From Mactra quadrangularis (Eukaryota > Mollusca > Bivalvia > Venerida > Mactridae), in contig CM046303.1 in the NCBI GenBank assembly GCA_025267735.1, positions 42,731,380 to 42,795,379 on the forward strand: DNA of 64,000 nucleotides, read 5' to 3'. Both the position numbers and the translations under genes were made by a program. Under the pieces are notes generated by a model. The model was not told where the DNA came from, did no database searches, and saw nothing but the letters and a program-made list of their open reading frames with translations. Below are positions 25,701 through 35,160 of this stretch, in pieces. Position 1 is the first letter of the stretch; every line of letters starts with the position of its first letter.

Positions 25701-27457
25701 GCATTTTTATAAAAGAAAAATCTATCAGGTACACTCCAGACAAAATTCTATTATCATGTTCTCAATAATTGTGATTTTATACGAGTGACTTTAACATGGA
25801 TATTCATATAAAAAGTCACAATGTGAAGAAATTCACAACAAATATTTTATAATGAATATGACCTCAATAAGCAGCTTAAGTATACCAAGACGTTATACGA
25901 AAGTATATTGTTAGCGTCAATAATGAGTATAAACATATCGACCCTAATTAAAACAAAAATGCCAAACGGAACGCTACAAACAACACAGAGAACTAAAACA
26001 AGAAAATGACAGAATAAAAAAAAAAGAAATAGAGCAAATTGAACAAAAGTTGAATTAACTAAAACCAGCAATTACGTAAAAGAAATTGGAAAAATTTCAC
26101 TCTTCAGCGTAAAAAAATCTTCCGTTAACGCTACACTTACTTACATGCAGACACGCAAAATAACTATTTACTCATTAAAAGACAAATGTCACATACGAAG
26201 TTAAATTCAATGTAGATATGTTTGGAATAATTCTTTAGCAAAATCTATTTGCCACATCTATGTAAATTTCATTAAATTTCAGTCAATAACTAAAGCATAA
26301 TTACCGTTATGGCAGGTCAATGCGTTTACGATTGCTTGCCGTGATATGTAGACGTGGTGGACATAACAGATATTGATGTATAATCACATTTTTCATAACG
26401 TTAGCACAAAGAAAAACAAAGAACGTCTGCAACTTTTTCTTTTACGTCCCTCTCTCTTCAAATGAGTATATACAAATCGATCCTAATTACAGAAATGCAA
26501 AACGAAACGCTACAAACAACACAGAGAACTAAAATAAGAACATAACAGAATAAAAAAAGAAATAGAGCAAATTGAACAAAGGTTGAAACAACTAAAACCA
26601 GCAATTATGTAGAAGAAATAAGGAAAAATTTCACTCTTCTACGTAAAAAAATTCCACCATTAACGCTACACTTGTACAATGGGGAATCGACAACATCGAT
26701 TATAATTGTAACTACTCGAAATATTTACTTAAAAGCAGAAAGATCATAGAAAAAACAATATACAGGTTGATATTCAACAAAAAACAAACAAAAAAACAAG
26801 TGAACGTACTATTAGAAACGGAAGTAAAATTGTACACAGCACGAACAGCAATAAAACATTTGGCCAGACGAACGCAGAAGAAAATTCAAAGTTTTCTCTT
26901 AACCAGATACTAAATACAATAAAATGAATTGTCAGAATATGTTAGCATAGTATAAGTTATAGTGTGTTAATTTTTTTAGAAAGATGTGGTAGTTTTTATT
27001 GAGAATGTATGCAATATTTGTTAGAAAATAGCACAGAATGATAGAGTTCTGCTGCAAAAATACCATTGGTAAAGGTTTGATTTGAAGAGGAAAGAACAAC
27101 TGTCTATACGAGCTGTCTGATAACAGAAAAACTAACTCTGCTAACTTTAAGTAGTACACGTATTACTAATCAGTGCAGTGCCCACCAAAATGTTGGTGAC
27201 AATAGTTTAACGGTTGAAGCATAATTTGTTTTTAGTAATCTTATAAGCTATTTCATTCATAAGAAACAAAGATACGAGATACAACTTTAGACAGTTAGCA
27301 AACTCGGGCGTCTGTAAAATGCACAAAAACAGATTTCAGTTTGAAAATGAATATAACCTACCTTAAGTCTGTCACGAAATGACTCCGGCTTTGCTTGGTC
27401 CTTAGTTTGTCCTTCGGCTGAATCAGTTAACGGCGGTTTAGGATTCGAATTGTCCAT
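7773..27457 (-). CDS. DEG/ENaC-family sodium channel subunit, complete, 13 coding exons
   Basis: Coding exons in gene order: 27362-27457, 24906-25042, 19431-19581, 18457-19025, 16878-16969, 16084-16247, 15231-15320, 14587-14716, 10785-10860, 9902-9959, 9132-9238, 8311-8392, 7773-7937. All introns are GT-AG and phases join to 638 aa plus stop. Family marks in order: N-terminal gating His-Gly (H41-G42), first membrane helix about 53-76, 'IPYPAISICN' after it, the 'EPGTQPLPS' and 'LSPGTETS' palm strand (exon 6), PHGNC (412-416), the Cys-rich thumb (C480, C495, C497, C501), 'RYWPT' (513-517), 'YFEDLNYEQI' (568-577), and second membrane helix about 592-622 with GAS (601-603) in the selectivity-filter place. 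Such channels are amiloride-sensitive trimeric cation channels of the plasma membrane. The ligand (protons, FMRFamide or other peptides) cannot be told from sequence. The 189-codon exon 4 is an unusual extracellular insert. The start has a good context (ATAAACATGG). Confidence 0.93.
8843..8990. mobile_element. Foldback (MITE-like) element
   Basis: Arms 8843-8890 and 8943-8990 are inverted repeats of about 48 bp ('AATAATTTCACGGTG' against 'CACCGTGAAATTATT') around a 52-bp loop. No clear target duplication is seen. It lies in intron 11 of the channel gene. Confidence 0.75.
9581..9627. repeat. ATAATG/ATAATA microsatellite
   Basis: Short run of ATAATG and ATAATA units after 'AGCGCTATACATATATTATA', in intron 10 of the channel gene. 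An A-rich end after an 'AGCGCT' block is often the tail of an old retroelement, but no body is recognisable here. Confidence 0.6.
10091..10163 (+). pseudogene. tRNA-like sequence (SINE head or tRNA pseudogene)
   Basis: 'GAAGTGGTTAGCATGTCTGA' and 'GGGTTCGAGCC' have A-box and B-box form with tRNA-like spacing. The acceptor arms do not pair well, so I do not call it a working tRNA. It lies in intron 9 of the channel gene and explains a spurious open frame there. Confidence 0.45.
11424..11870. repeat. Old interspersed repeat (bivalve-type 'GGTAGAGGACC' family)
   Basis: 'GTGATGGAGGACCTCTAGAT', 'ATACCAAATATGAAAGCCCT' and 'GTAGTTTCAGACAAGAAGAT' belong to a diverged repeat that I recognise as common in bivalve non-coding DNA. 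It lies in intron 8 of the channel gene; no coding capacity is seen. Family assignment is from memory. Confidence 0.55.
13855..14011 (+). promoter_or_regulatory. Possible promoter-like block with paired CCAAT and CRE-type sites
   Basis: Two half-repeats each have a CCAAT box ('CATCCAATCG' and 'CATCCAATAG') followed by an ACGTCA core ('TACGTCATTTT' and 'GACGTCATTAT'); 'CTTATAAAAT' lies between. The block is more GC-rich and has more CpG than its surroundings. No gene on the plus strand follows it, so it may be a worn mobile element with its own promoter. Confidence 0.3.
14012..14069. repeat. Perfect 29-bp tandem duplication
   Basis: Two identical adjacent 29-bp units (14012-14040 and 14041-14069), each containing 'CCAGCTTAGACAGCTACGCC'. 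Identity implies a recent slippage or duplication. It is in intron 8 of the channel gene. Confidence 0.9.
17822..17980 (+). mobile_element. SINE family A, 5' half only
   Basis: It has the tRNA-like head (GGGTAGATACCGCAGTTGG and GGGTTCGAATTCC) and body up to 'AAATGGAGAAGTATCC', then stops. It lies in intron 4 of the channel gene. Confidence 0.75.
18101..18156 (+). pseudogene. tRNA-like A-box fragment
   Basis: 'CTATTAGCTCAGTGGTAAAA' resembles a tRNA 5' half and A box; no good B box follows. Probably a worn SINE head in intron 4 of the channel gene. Confidence 0.35.
18457..19025 (-). other. Exon 4 of the channel gene: long insert with furin-type sites
   Basis: This 569-bp exon encodes residues 129-317 of the channel and is by far its longest. 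It starts almost at once with a basic run RRKRR (133-137), then an Asp/Glu-rich stretch, then a second basic site RRHKR (235-239). After that comes a Ser/Tyr-rich tract (about 241-280, with several YY pairs). It sits between the first palm strand and the 'YGNCYT' region, so it is extracellular and replaces or extends the finger region. The reading frame is open on both sides and the splice phases fit, so it is not an artefact of one ORF. I do not recognise a named domain in it. Confidence 0.85.
19851..19982 (+). mobile_element. SINE family A, 3' half only
   Basis: It starts at 'TTGTGGAAGAGTATGTGAGT' and runs through 'AAGGTGCGTTGGGCGTCG' to 'GTCGAACCCAGTATATAAA'. It lies in intron 2 of the channel gene, upstream of exon 3. 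Confidence 0.7.
20700..22430. repeat. Unidentified segment with recurrent GTAACATACGTTAC motif
   Basis: The imperfect palindrome GTAACATACGTTAC occurs at 20715, 21246 and 22412, with variants at 21077, 21233 and 21641 and an inverted one near 21665. It lies in intron 2 of the channel gene. Near its right end is a decayed open frame (21944-22108). The segment may be the body of an unknown transposon. Confidence 0.4.
21944..22108 (+). pseudogene. Short decayed coding fragment of unknown origin
   Basis: A 54-codon open frame reads 'VAEDFVAEIFKGTWYISMVQ' and ends 'WQTLEDVILGDK' before TGA, with a stop immediately upstream. The amphipathic, Trp-containing composition looks protein-like and resembles small C-terminal modules of invertebrate transposon-linked proteins, but I cannot name it. 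It is antisense to the channel gene. Confidence 0.25.
23320..24575. repeat. About 180-bp tandem array, roughly seven units
   Basis: The anchor 'TTCAAAGTCCCATAACTCTG' recurs near 23373, 23553, 23734, 23914, 24094, 24275 and 24425, a spacing of 180-181 bp with one 150-bp unit that lost about 30 bp. Each unit carries a small palindrome near its middle of the type 'TTCCCCGTGTGGGGA'. The array is in intron 2 of the channel gene. Confidence 0.9.
25919..26672. repeat. Direct repeat of about 215 bp, two copies
   Basis: 25919-26143 and 26460-26672 are alike over their whole length (shared blocks include 'CGCTACAAACAACACAGAGA' and 'GAAATAGAGCAAATTGAACA'). They lie in direct orientation about 540 bp apart in intron 1 of the channel gene. 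I do not recognise the element. Confidence 0.8.
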
Positions 27458-28157
27458 GTTTATTGTTTTATGTGTAGCCGTGGATTAAAAACAATGAGCT
27501 GTTTACAGACAACATCAGATAGTTCCCGTCAATATAATAAACTGCATTAATCATATGGCTTAAATTAAATTGATACAGTTGATTGCTTTCACCATTGAGG
27601 TGTGGATTTTTTTTCATAAATGTACATATTAAAGTGTTTTGTGCTCGTGGGTATTCCTATTCACGCTACTGCAAAGATATTCAATATTCCTCATTAATTT
27701 TATTTATATTCATGTAAATCTTTATGATTTCGAATACTATCATAATCTTTGTTATCAATTATTTAGAGTAATTCTCCATTGGCTTGATGGTCGGTACCAT
27801 TGCACTAATACGCTTCTAAGGAATAGCTGTCAAAGATTAGGTACGTACTAAGCCATTGGGCATGACGTTGTGAATTACAAAACGATATTAATTATACGTG
27901 GGTTAGTGTTGACATATTTTCCAAGTGTTAAAATCTAAGACGTGGAGTAAAATACTAGTAATTATGCATTTACCCATGCATATAAATGAATTCAAATGAA
28001 CAACTATCATGATGAGTTTTAAAATATTCTTGTTCCAGGCCGATATAAAATGCCACACTTTATCATTGAGGTACATAAAATGTAGTGCATTTTGTGCATT
28101 TTGATGATCAATATTATTTCCTGTTATGTTGCTCATTATTGATGCCCCATAAAGTTA

Positions 28158-28270
28158 TATAATTATCTCGTTATTACGAGTTAGTTATCTCGTTATTACG
28201 AGATAATTATTTCGTAATTACGACTCAATTATCTCGAAATTACGAGTTAAGTATCTCGTCATAACGATAT
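28158..28270. repeat. Palindromic tandem repeat of 'ATCTCGTTATTACGAG'
   Basis: Four to five roughly 22-bp units built on TATCTCGTTATTACGAG and its variants; each unit is itself a near palindrome, so the run can form stacked hairpins. Similar runs are scattered in many animal genomes. Confidence 0.8.
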
Positions 28271-28789
28271 AGTACAATTTTATTTTTTTATTTTTATGTG
28301 ACACCATTTGGCTTTCGTATATTTTAGTTGTGATAATGCTCAATTTTTACTAAATGTTAAACTTTTAATCATATAACGTTTATACTTTATCTTTCATGTA
28401 CCTTTATGTCAAACCGTGCAATAGTCTTGGACCACAATGGAAATAAGGGTTTTCCTGTTTTTGTGTTATCCAGGCTATTGATGTACTTTGACTTAGACCT
28501 TTGCTTTTCATGATTGATCATATATTGTTTTAATCATGTTTGATGTAATGTTTTATGAATATTGTACGTTTGTTAACCGAATAAATCTATGTGTACGGAA
28601 ATACGTGATCACTTATGTAACTGATGTAAAGTTTGCTAAAAAGTGAATAAGATAGACTCATGAAATTGTGGCTCTTCTCCAGTATATATATTTAGTGGTA
28701 TGTGAGGCCCAAAAGCTATAAAATGACAGTCCTTCTGAACCATTTTGAGATAACCTTTCATATGTCACGGTTGTAGATTTTTTCCATTT

Positions 28790-29055
28790 TAGATTAGATT
28801 GTAAATATCTAATACAAATTGAAATATACTTAATGTCATCGTGCACAGAATGTCGTGTCACCAGTCAGACCATTCAATGTATGCCAATGACACCAGGCTG
28901 TTAACAAGTTGTTTCGCTTAACCTGTTACATGTCAATTACAGAGACAATTACGCTTCGTCAGTACATTTGGTTTCTATCAATAAAGTACATACATGTATT
29001 AACAACTCCTAGAGAAGATGAGAATTTCTGTTTGTAATGGATTACAAAGAAACCC
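28790..29055 (-). repeat. Orphan copy of the copine intron-1 segment
   Basis: 'GTTAACAAGTTGTTTCGCTT', 'CATGTCAATTACAGAGACAA' and 'TTTGGTTTCTATCAATAAAG' match segments at 40.6, 52.3 and 62.1 kb, each inside or beside copine intron 1. No copine exon is recognisable nearby. Confidence 0.6.
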
Positions 29056-29429
29056 AGACAACATCAAGTATTTGTTTTTCTTTCATTCTTTGTGGTGGAA
29101 TGAGGCTTAATTTTGTAATTACATCGCAGTGAAAAAAATCTTATATTTATTTAAAGAAATACATAAAATCACTTATTCCTGAAGAGTATAAAAATAAAAT
29201 TTGTAAAAACATATGTAAAACATAGATACAAGATTAAACCGCAACGGTTTCTCGAGTAAGACTTACTCATATCAAATTATCAATAGGCATGTCTTGATAC
29301 CAAAAGACATATATGAAAAGTTATTTGCAACATACGCGACGTAGAAGAAATTCAGTGCTCATTCATTTGACCCAATAACAGAATTAAAACTATTAAATTT
29401 AAAAAAATCTATTTTTATTGGGCAATGTC

Positions 29430-29625
29430 TTCGTCTAGATTGACGTTTTATTATCATAACTTGAGTAGTAATTCGTACTCGTGTAATTAAGTGCGTGTCA
29501 ATACAACATTAATAGCTCGCTAGTGAGAGAAAGCAATTTTAGTTTGTCTGAATGTCATCCGGCTTAAAGTTCAATCTAGGAGATTTCTCCATGTCAAGAA
29601 TCAGTTGATTGTTGAATAGCCTCGG
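29430..29625. repeat. Non-coding block duplicated at 3.95-4.15 kb
   Basis: Partner of the block at 3950-4145; includes the 66-bp identical core ('AATAGCTCGCTAGTGAGAGA' is its centre). Weaker similarity continues to about 29750. Confidence 0.85.
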
Positions 29626-29855
29626 TTCAATTTGGAAACCATATAAAACAAGTATAGTCAATTGAGCTATTGATTTTAATCTCTAAAAATTGTAAACGAG
29701 TAGACTTGTCGAATCCAAATGTTAAACATTATAAACTGCATTTCTTTTTATGTTCTCGTCAAATAATGGATACCAATACAATACTTACTAATTACTAAAT
29801 TGCTGCCAATCAATGCGCAAACCCATGTATATAATTCATTTTCTTTCTACAGTAA

Positions 29856-30206
29856 GGGCCCAGTTACACATGGTAATCGGTGATAGATCGGTTGTTTGTT
29901 TTTTCCAGTAAAGAACGAAACCGACGAACACCGATTTAGCACCGACGTCACCGTTTAGCCGCTGATTTATTCCCAATAGCTTGTGGTAATCAGCGGCTAA
30001 TCAGAAACGTCGGTGCTAAATCGATGTTCGTCGGTTCCGTGCTAATCTGGAAAAAACGAAAAGAAAATCTATCACCGATCTCCATCGCCGATACCCTGTT
30101 CCACATGAAGTCTGAAATGCAGTTACCGATGACAACCGATCAGATGAGAGAAATTATTAACCGATTGATGACTGATTTAAGTCCGACCGTATGTGTAACT
30201 TAGGTG
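29856..30206. mobile_element. 351-bp TIR/foldback DNA element with possible TAA target duplication
   Basis: The ends carry 'AGTTACACAT' in inverted orientation, flanked on both sides by TAA (29853-29855 and 30207-30209), as expected for PIF/Harbinger-like insertions. The interior has a long hairpin (about 29923-30060; 'ACCGATTTAGCACCGACG' against 'CGTCGGTGCTAAATCGATG') and several ACCGAT motifs near the ends. No coding capacity. Confidence 0.7.
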
Positions 30207-31136
30207 TAACAAGCCAATGTAACACTGTACATAAATATATTAAATAATTCATCAAATCATTACCATAAAAGACAAGCGTGAAATGACATATTGAGATACC
30301 TTCAGCAAATTGCAGCATTCAGATTTCCCATAGATTTAAAGTAACATTATCGTACACGAATTACATGTAGTGATAAACGTATCAAAATGTTTATAGAAAC
30401 ATTTATTTACTCTGCAATTGATAGGCTTGAATTATTATGTGAAACGAATTGGATAACATATCAGTTGACACATTAGAAATCACTCACTTGCATGGTTCAC
30501 GATATTTACAACCATAACCTCCTTTATATTAACTATATCTTTCAATCAAACCAACACTTGCGATATGTAATATAAGGGACATATGATACGGTACAGAAAA
30601 GGAATTTAACCAGCAACAAACTACAATTAACAAATACAAATTTATTTAACAACATAATTGTATCAAAATTTACAAACAGAAAAAATGAATAATATAATAC
30701 AAAACGTTAGTAGATGAATGTCCAATTCTTCACTGATTCTGGGTTTCTTTGTCAAAAATCCAACGATAATAAATGTATGTTTTATTTATATTCCAACAAT
30801 TGAAATCCAACTAAAGACGATAATGACGATAATTCTATTATTTCAATACTGTCTAAATATATTTATGAACATCCAAAATGACTGTTATGTAATAACCTAA
30901 CTTAATGACTGAAGAGTATGACTGAATAGTAGTTACTAAAGATAGTTGACCAACGATCATTTTCCTTTATGTATAATGTTCAAGAATAATTTAGAAACAT
31001 CTAGGTAAAATAACAATTGAGTAGTACATTCAAGATTCTTCCAGAACGTTCTATCACCAAATTGAATAAAAAATATGATGCAAATTTCATATAACAATTT
31101 ACATCTTATAGTATATAAAACACAAACTTTAAACAA

Positions 31137-32130
31137 TAGGGCAATTATGGCCCTTTATCGCTCACCTGAGTATCCAAGATGACCCATGCTCGAACTCATT
31201 CAAGCAATTACCTAGACGAGCGACGAGCATCCTGACCAAGTTTGATGACAAATGAGTAAGATTGTGACAACTAGAGAGTTAACAGGGTATTTCCTTATTT
31301 GGACTGAGTGACATAGTTTTTGACCCCAGGTGACCCATATTATTATATGACATAAAAACCATCAAAACAATCCTTCAGACCAATTTCCAGGATATTTTGA
31401 CAAAAAAGTAGCCCCTACAGTGTTAACAAGGTTTTTCTATTTTAAGCTCCTGTGACCTAATTTTTCACTCGAGATGACCCATGTTCGAACTCATCCAAGC
31501 AATCGCCTAGACAAGCATCCTCACAAAGTTCGTATTCATACTTGACCTAGAAATCTTCAAACTAATCTCTCAGACCAATTTCCAGGATATTTCAATCAAA
31601 ACAGTAGTTATTACAGTGTTACATGTAACAAGGTTTTTCTTTTTTTGTCACCTAGTTTTTCTTCGAGATGACCCATGTTCAAACTCATCCGAGCAATCAC
31701 CAAGACAAGCATCCTCACATAGTTCGAAAAGTATTGAGCCTAAAATGTAACCACTAGAGTGTTCAAAATATTTTTTATATTTGGGCTGAGTGAGCTAGTT
31801 TTTTACTCCCTGGTGACCCAAATTCATACTTGACCTAGAAATCATCAAAACTATCTTTTAGACCAATTTCTAGAATATTTCGATCAAAACAGTAGCCACT
31901 ACAGTGTTAACAAGGTTTTTTTAGATCCTGTGATTTAGTTTCTCAACCGAGATCCCATGTTCGAACTCATCCGAGCAATCACCTAGACAAGCATCCTCAC
32001 ACAGTTCGAAAAGAATTGCGCCAAAAATGTAACCATGTTCACAAACAATTGTGGATTCATGACGGACGACGGACGCCGGACATTTAACGATCTTAAAAGC
32101 TCACCCTGAGCTAGCGCTCAGTTCAGGTGT
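31137..32130 (+). mobile_element. Interspersed 'GGGCCAT' repeat, about 1 kb
   Basis: The left end reads 'TATGGCCCTTTATCGCTCAC' and the right end 'AGCTCACCCTGAGCTAGCG'. Inside are degenerate 200-280 bp units with 'GACCCATGTTCGAACTCATC' and 'CAAGCATCCTCACA'. Very common type of repeat in bivalve DNA. Its right end cuts into the exon 5 relic of the channel pseudogene. Confidence 0.75.
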
Positions 32131-32752
32131 ACCAATTCTTATAATCGTTGGTTGAGAAATTTCTTAAACAGCTACTAGAGATAAAGATGGATTTAAAGAC
32201 TGAATGAGTAAGTAGTGCATTTCAATAAACAATTTATTATTATTTTTTATCTAGCAATAAAAAAAACCATCAAAAAATAGTAATATTTCTAAAAGAGCCT
32301 CAGTTAAGGCTAACATACATTGTATACACTACTACTGATAAAATATTTACATTTTAACATGATTGAATGAATGCATTGCCGTTACAACATATTTATAATT
32401 CAAGTAATGATGATTAAAATTTTCATGCAGATAAATATAGAATATCTTATTGCTCACTTTAGTTTGAAAACAGATCATTTAACAGAATAATTGAATAAGA
32501 TAAACATCATTTCATTGGCATGCGTATAGACATATCTATGTAAATGCCATAAAAATAAAGTGAAAATAGCGGTCGGTTGTCCCACACCTTTGCTTTTGTT
32601 TTTAATGTTCCATTATAAATATCCATATCTTTATACGGAATTAGTTGTATTTTAATACTAAAAAGCAGTGTTTTATTATATGCATATATATGAATCTCTT
32701 ATTTACTCGTATTTTACACATTTGATGAAGTTTGTAAATAATTTTTACATAA

Positions 32753-33793
32753 AGCTGGGTTCCCACTGCCGATCAGATCAACTCGATCATCCCGATCACC
32801 CAAATTCCCCGATCAGGCCCGACCAAGCTCGACTAAAGGCGTATACACGACTTCTTCTCGACCTCTTGTCGATCACACTCGATTCCCACACGATTATTCA
32901 CGACTCCTTCACGACGTCAACCCGACCACCTTTCCGATTTCCGCTCGATCATCCCGACCTTTACACGATCCCTACACGATCTCAACTCGACCTACTGGAT
33001 CTCTGCTCGATCGGTGTCAGATCTTTCCCCGACCAGATCGTCATGGTCGTACTCGAGTCGTAGAAGGTCGTGAACAGTCGTGTACCAAAACTTTTAGAAT
33101 AAAAACTTCAAACAGTGTTGATCATTATCACTTCATCTTGAAACTTCATAGTATATGTTGTGTCCAGCATAGTATAAATATTTATGGAGATTGAGCAGTT
33201 GCAGTTGTGGGCCAGATGGTTAGAGCTCCAGAGAGACAGGGCCATTGCCTTTTCTCGGCATCTTTAGTTTGTAGTAGAAATGGCTTGGCTGAAGATGTTA
33301 TATCTTCAGCGTCCAAACAACTTATGAGACACTGGTCAGCACGCTTTTCTTGCTTTAGTCACGTGAGCTCGTGTATGGTCGAACAGTGATCGGGGTTTGA
33401 TCGTGTGCGGTCGTGTGTGGTCGTGGAGTAGTCGGGTAGCAGTCTAGATAATCTGGACAAGAGATCGAACAGAGATCTACTTAATCGGGATGCGATCGTA
33501 TATTACTCGAGTAGAAGTCGAGATGATCGGGTACAGATCGGGTTAAAGATGCCAATCCGACCAAACAAGATCGCTACACGATTGTTTCTCGATCAACTCG
33601 ATCTTCAACTCGATCAATACACGATCGCTTCCCGAGCTCTTCTCGACCGCTTCGGGTAGAAAGCCCGAGCGATGCCGACCAAGGTAGACCTCCCCGACCA
33701 CTCCCGATCAATCATGCCGACCGACCCAGACCAGTACCCGATCGCTTGATCGGGCTTGATCGAGTTGATCTGATCGGCAGTGGGAGCCCAGCT
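32753..33793. mobile_element. 1041-bp TIR element with periodic CGATC/CGACC motif
   Basis: The ends are inverted repeats of 37 bp with one mismatch (outer part AGCTGGGTTCCCACTGCC), flanked by TAA on both sides (32750-32752, 33794-33796). The arms (to about 33080 and from about 33370) are packed with CGAY motifs spaced about 10-11 bp; the core between is ordinary AT-rich sequence. It carries no transposase, so it is non-autonomous; TAA duplication suggests a PIF/Harbinger-type mobiliser. It sits between the exon 5 and exon 2 relics of the channel pseudogene. The open frame 32668-33063 is only a reading of the motif. Confidence 0.85.
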
Positions 33794-35160
33794 TAAGACT
33801 TACCAGAACTCTTCTGACAAGATTTAAAAGAAGATAACTGCTAGAATAAATACATTTAAAGGTACTAGTTCACAGATTTGGTTTATATTTTTCTATAATT
33901 TCAAAGTACCATTCAGTGTCTGTTATTGTGTCAACACATTATTTCTTATTATGTTAAGACAAACTAACCTAAATGTTGCAAAAGTATACAATTAAAGTCA
34001 CAAAAATGCACTTAAAGTGTCTATACATTGACATATTAGGTATATATTTACTATATGAAACATCATTATTTGTAATTTTATCATTTGCACTACAATTGTC
34101 ATTATCAGAACACTCCTTTACTGCTTCCAAAAATATTTCCATACAATTTTGATAGTTTTAGAAAAAATTGATATTTAAATTGAAATATGTGAATGATTAG
34201 ATTTATTATGCTCATAAAATCACATTTTAATGAGGATGATTTGAATCAAGCTATATATAAACTGACACCAGTGATGCAAATAACAATAAACATACCAATC
34301 ATTGACTCTTGCAATTCTATGACATAACACACTTTTAAATGTCGCATGGGTACCATTACCTTTTAATGATCCAGAAATTGTACACATTACACCACAACAA
34401 CTTTATATGACACGTAATAAACTACAATTACATCAGCAATCAGACACTGTCAATGACACATAAATTTCAACATAACATCTGCTATAAAACAGTTTTTAAC
34501 GCATACATTACTATTTAATTTCAGAGCAGTTCGACGACGTGAATATAAGCGAATCCCAATGGTCTGAAACTATCTATTTAATTGAAACCATAATTCACCG
34601 TGAATTAAGTAATTAGTTACACAATATTGCAGTATTTTATTAGCTTGACGTAAAACGAACCGACAAATCCGTTCATATCCCATAAATACTAGAAACCCTA
34701 ACAGTCATACATATTTTATCCTAGCGTATCTTTAGACTGTATTAAAAAGTAACTTTACTCATAGACCATAAATCAAAACAATCCACTTATGGTGATGATG
34801 TACAAAATATATGTTATTTTGACAAAAGATGTGGAATACAGGTTCATCACAGTCGAATGAATGACAAATTTCGTGACACAGTATCATTATTTCTCAATAT
34901 GATTGTCGCTTACTTATGTGAGATTTGCATGAATTGAGAATGTAATTTACATTTTTGAATACAAATGTCATGAGACATTACTCTTTATAAGAGTGTACCT
35001 AGCATTGAAGTTGGCCAATGATACTTACTTAAACAAATTAACAAGTTGATACATAACGACCAACGTTGAAGCTAATGATATATCTTACCACTGTTACTAC
35101 TATTTGGGATGATGATACTATTCTAGATATATATTGTGAAGATATAGACTTTGTTAAATC

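Larger units (their letters stand above)
30488..35160 (-). pseudogene. Broken tandem copy of the DEG/ENaC channel gene
   Basis: Three relic exons keep the order and strand of the intact gene. Exon 2 relic (35029-35160) is 132 bp against 137, so the frame is lost; its acceptor AG has become TG and the gating His-Gly is gone. Exon 5 relic (about 32127-32171) reads CLRNFSTNDYKNWYT, with the family Cys of 'GNC' changed to Trp, and ends abruptly at the border of an interspersed repeat. Exon 9 relic (about 30488-30540) ends GGYGCKYREPCK, with one of the thumb cysteines changed to Tyr. Matching intron-2 sequence is also visible (34240-34440 against 19755-20010). Exons 1, 3, 4, 6-8 and 10-13 were not found. 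A non-coding block downstream (29430-29625) matches the one downstream of the intact gene, so this looks like a tandem duplicate that lost most of its body. Confidence 0.75.

Noticed and set aside
32668..33063. 131-codon open frame rich in Asp, Pro, Arg and Leu
   Set aside because: It is a translation of the CGAY-repeat arm of the TIR element at 32753-33793, not a gene.
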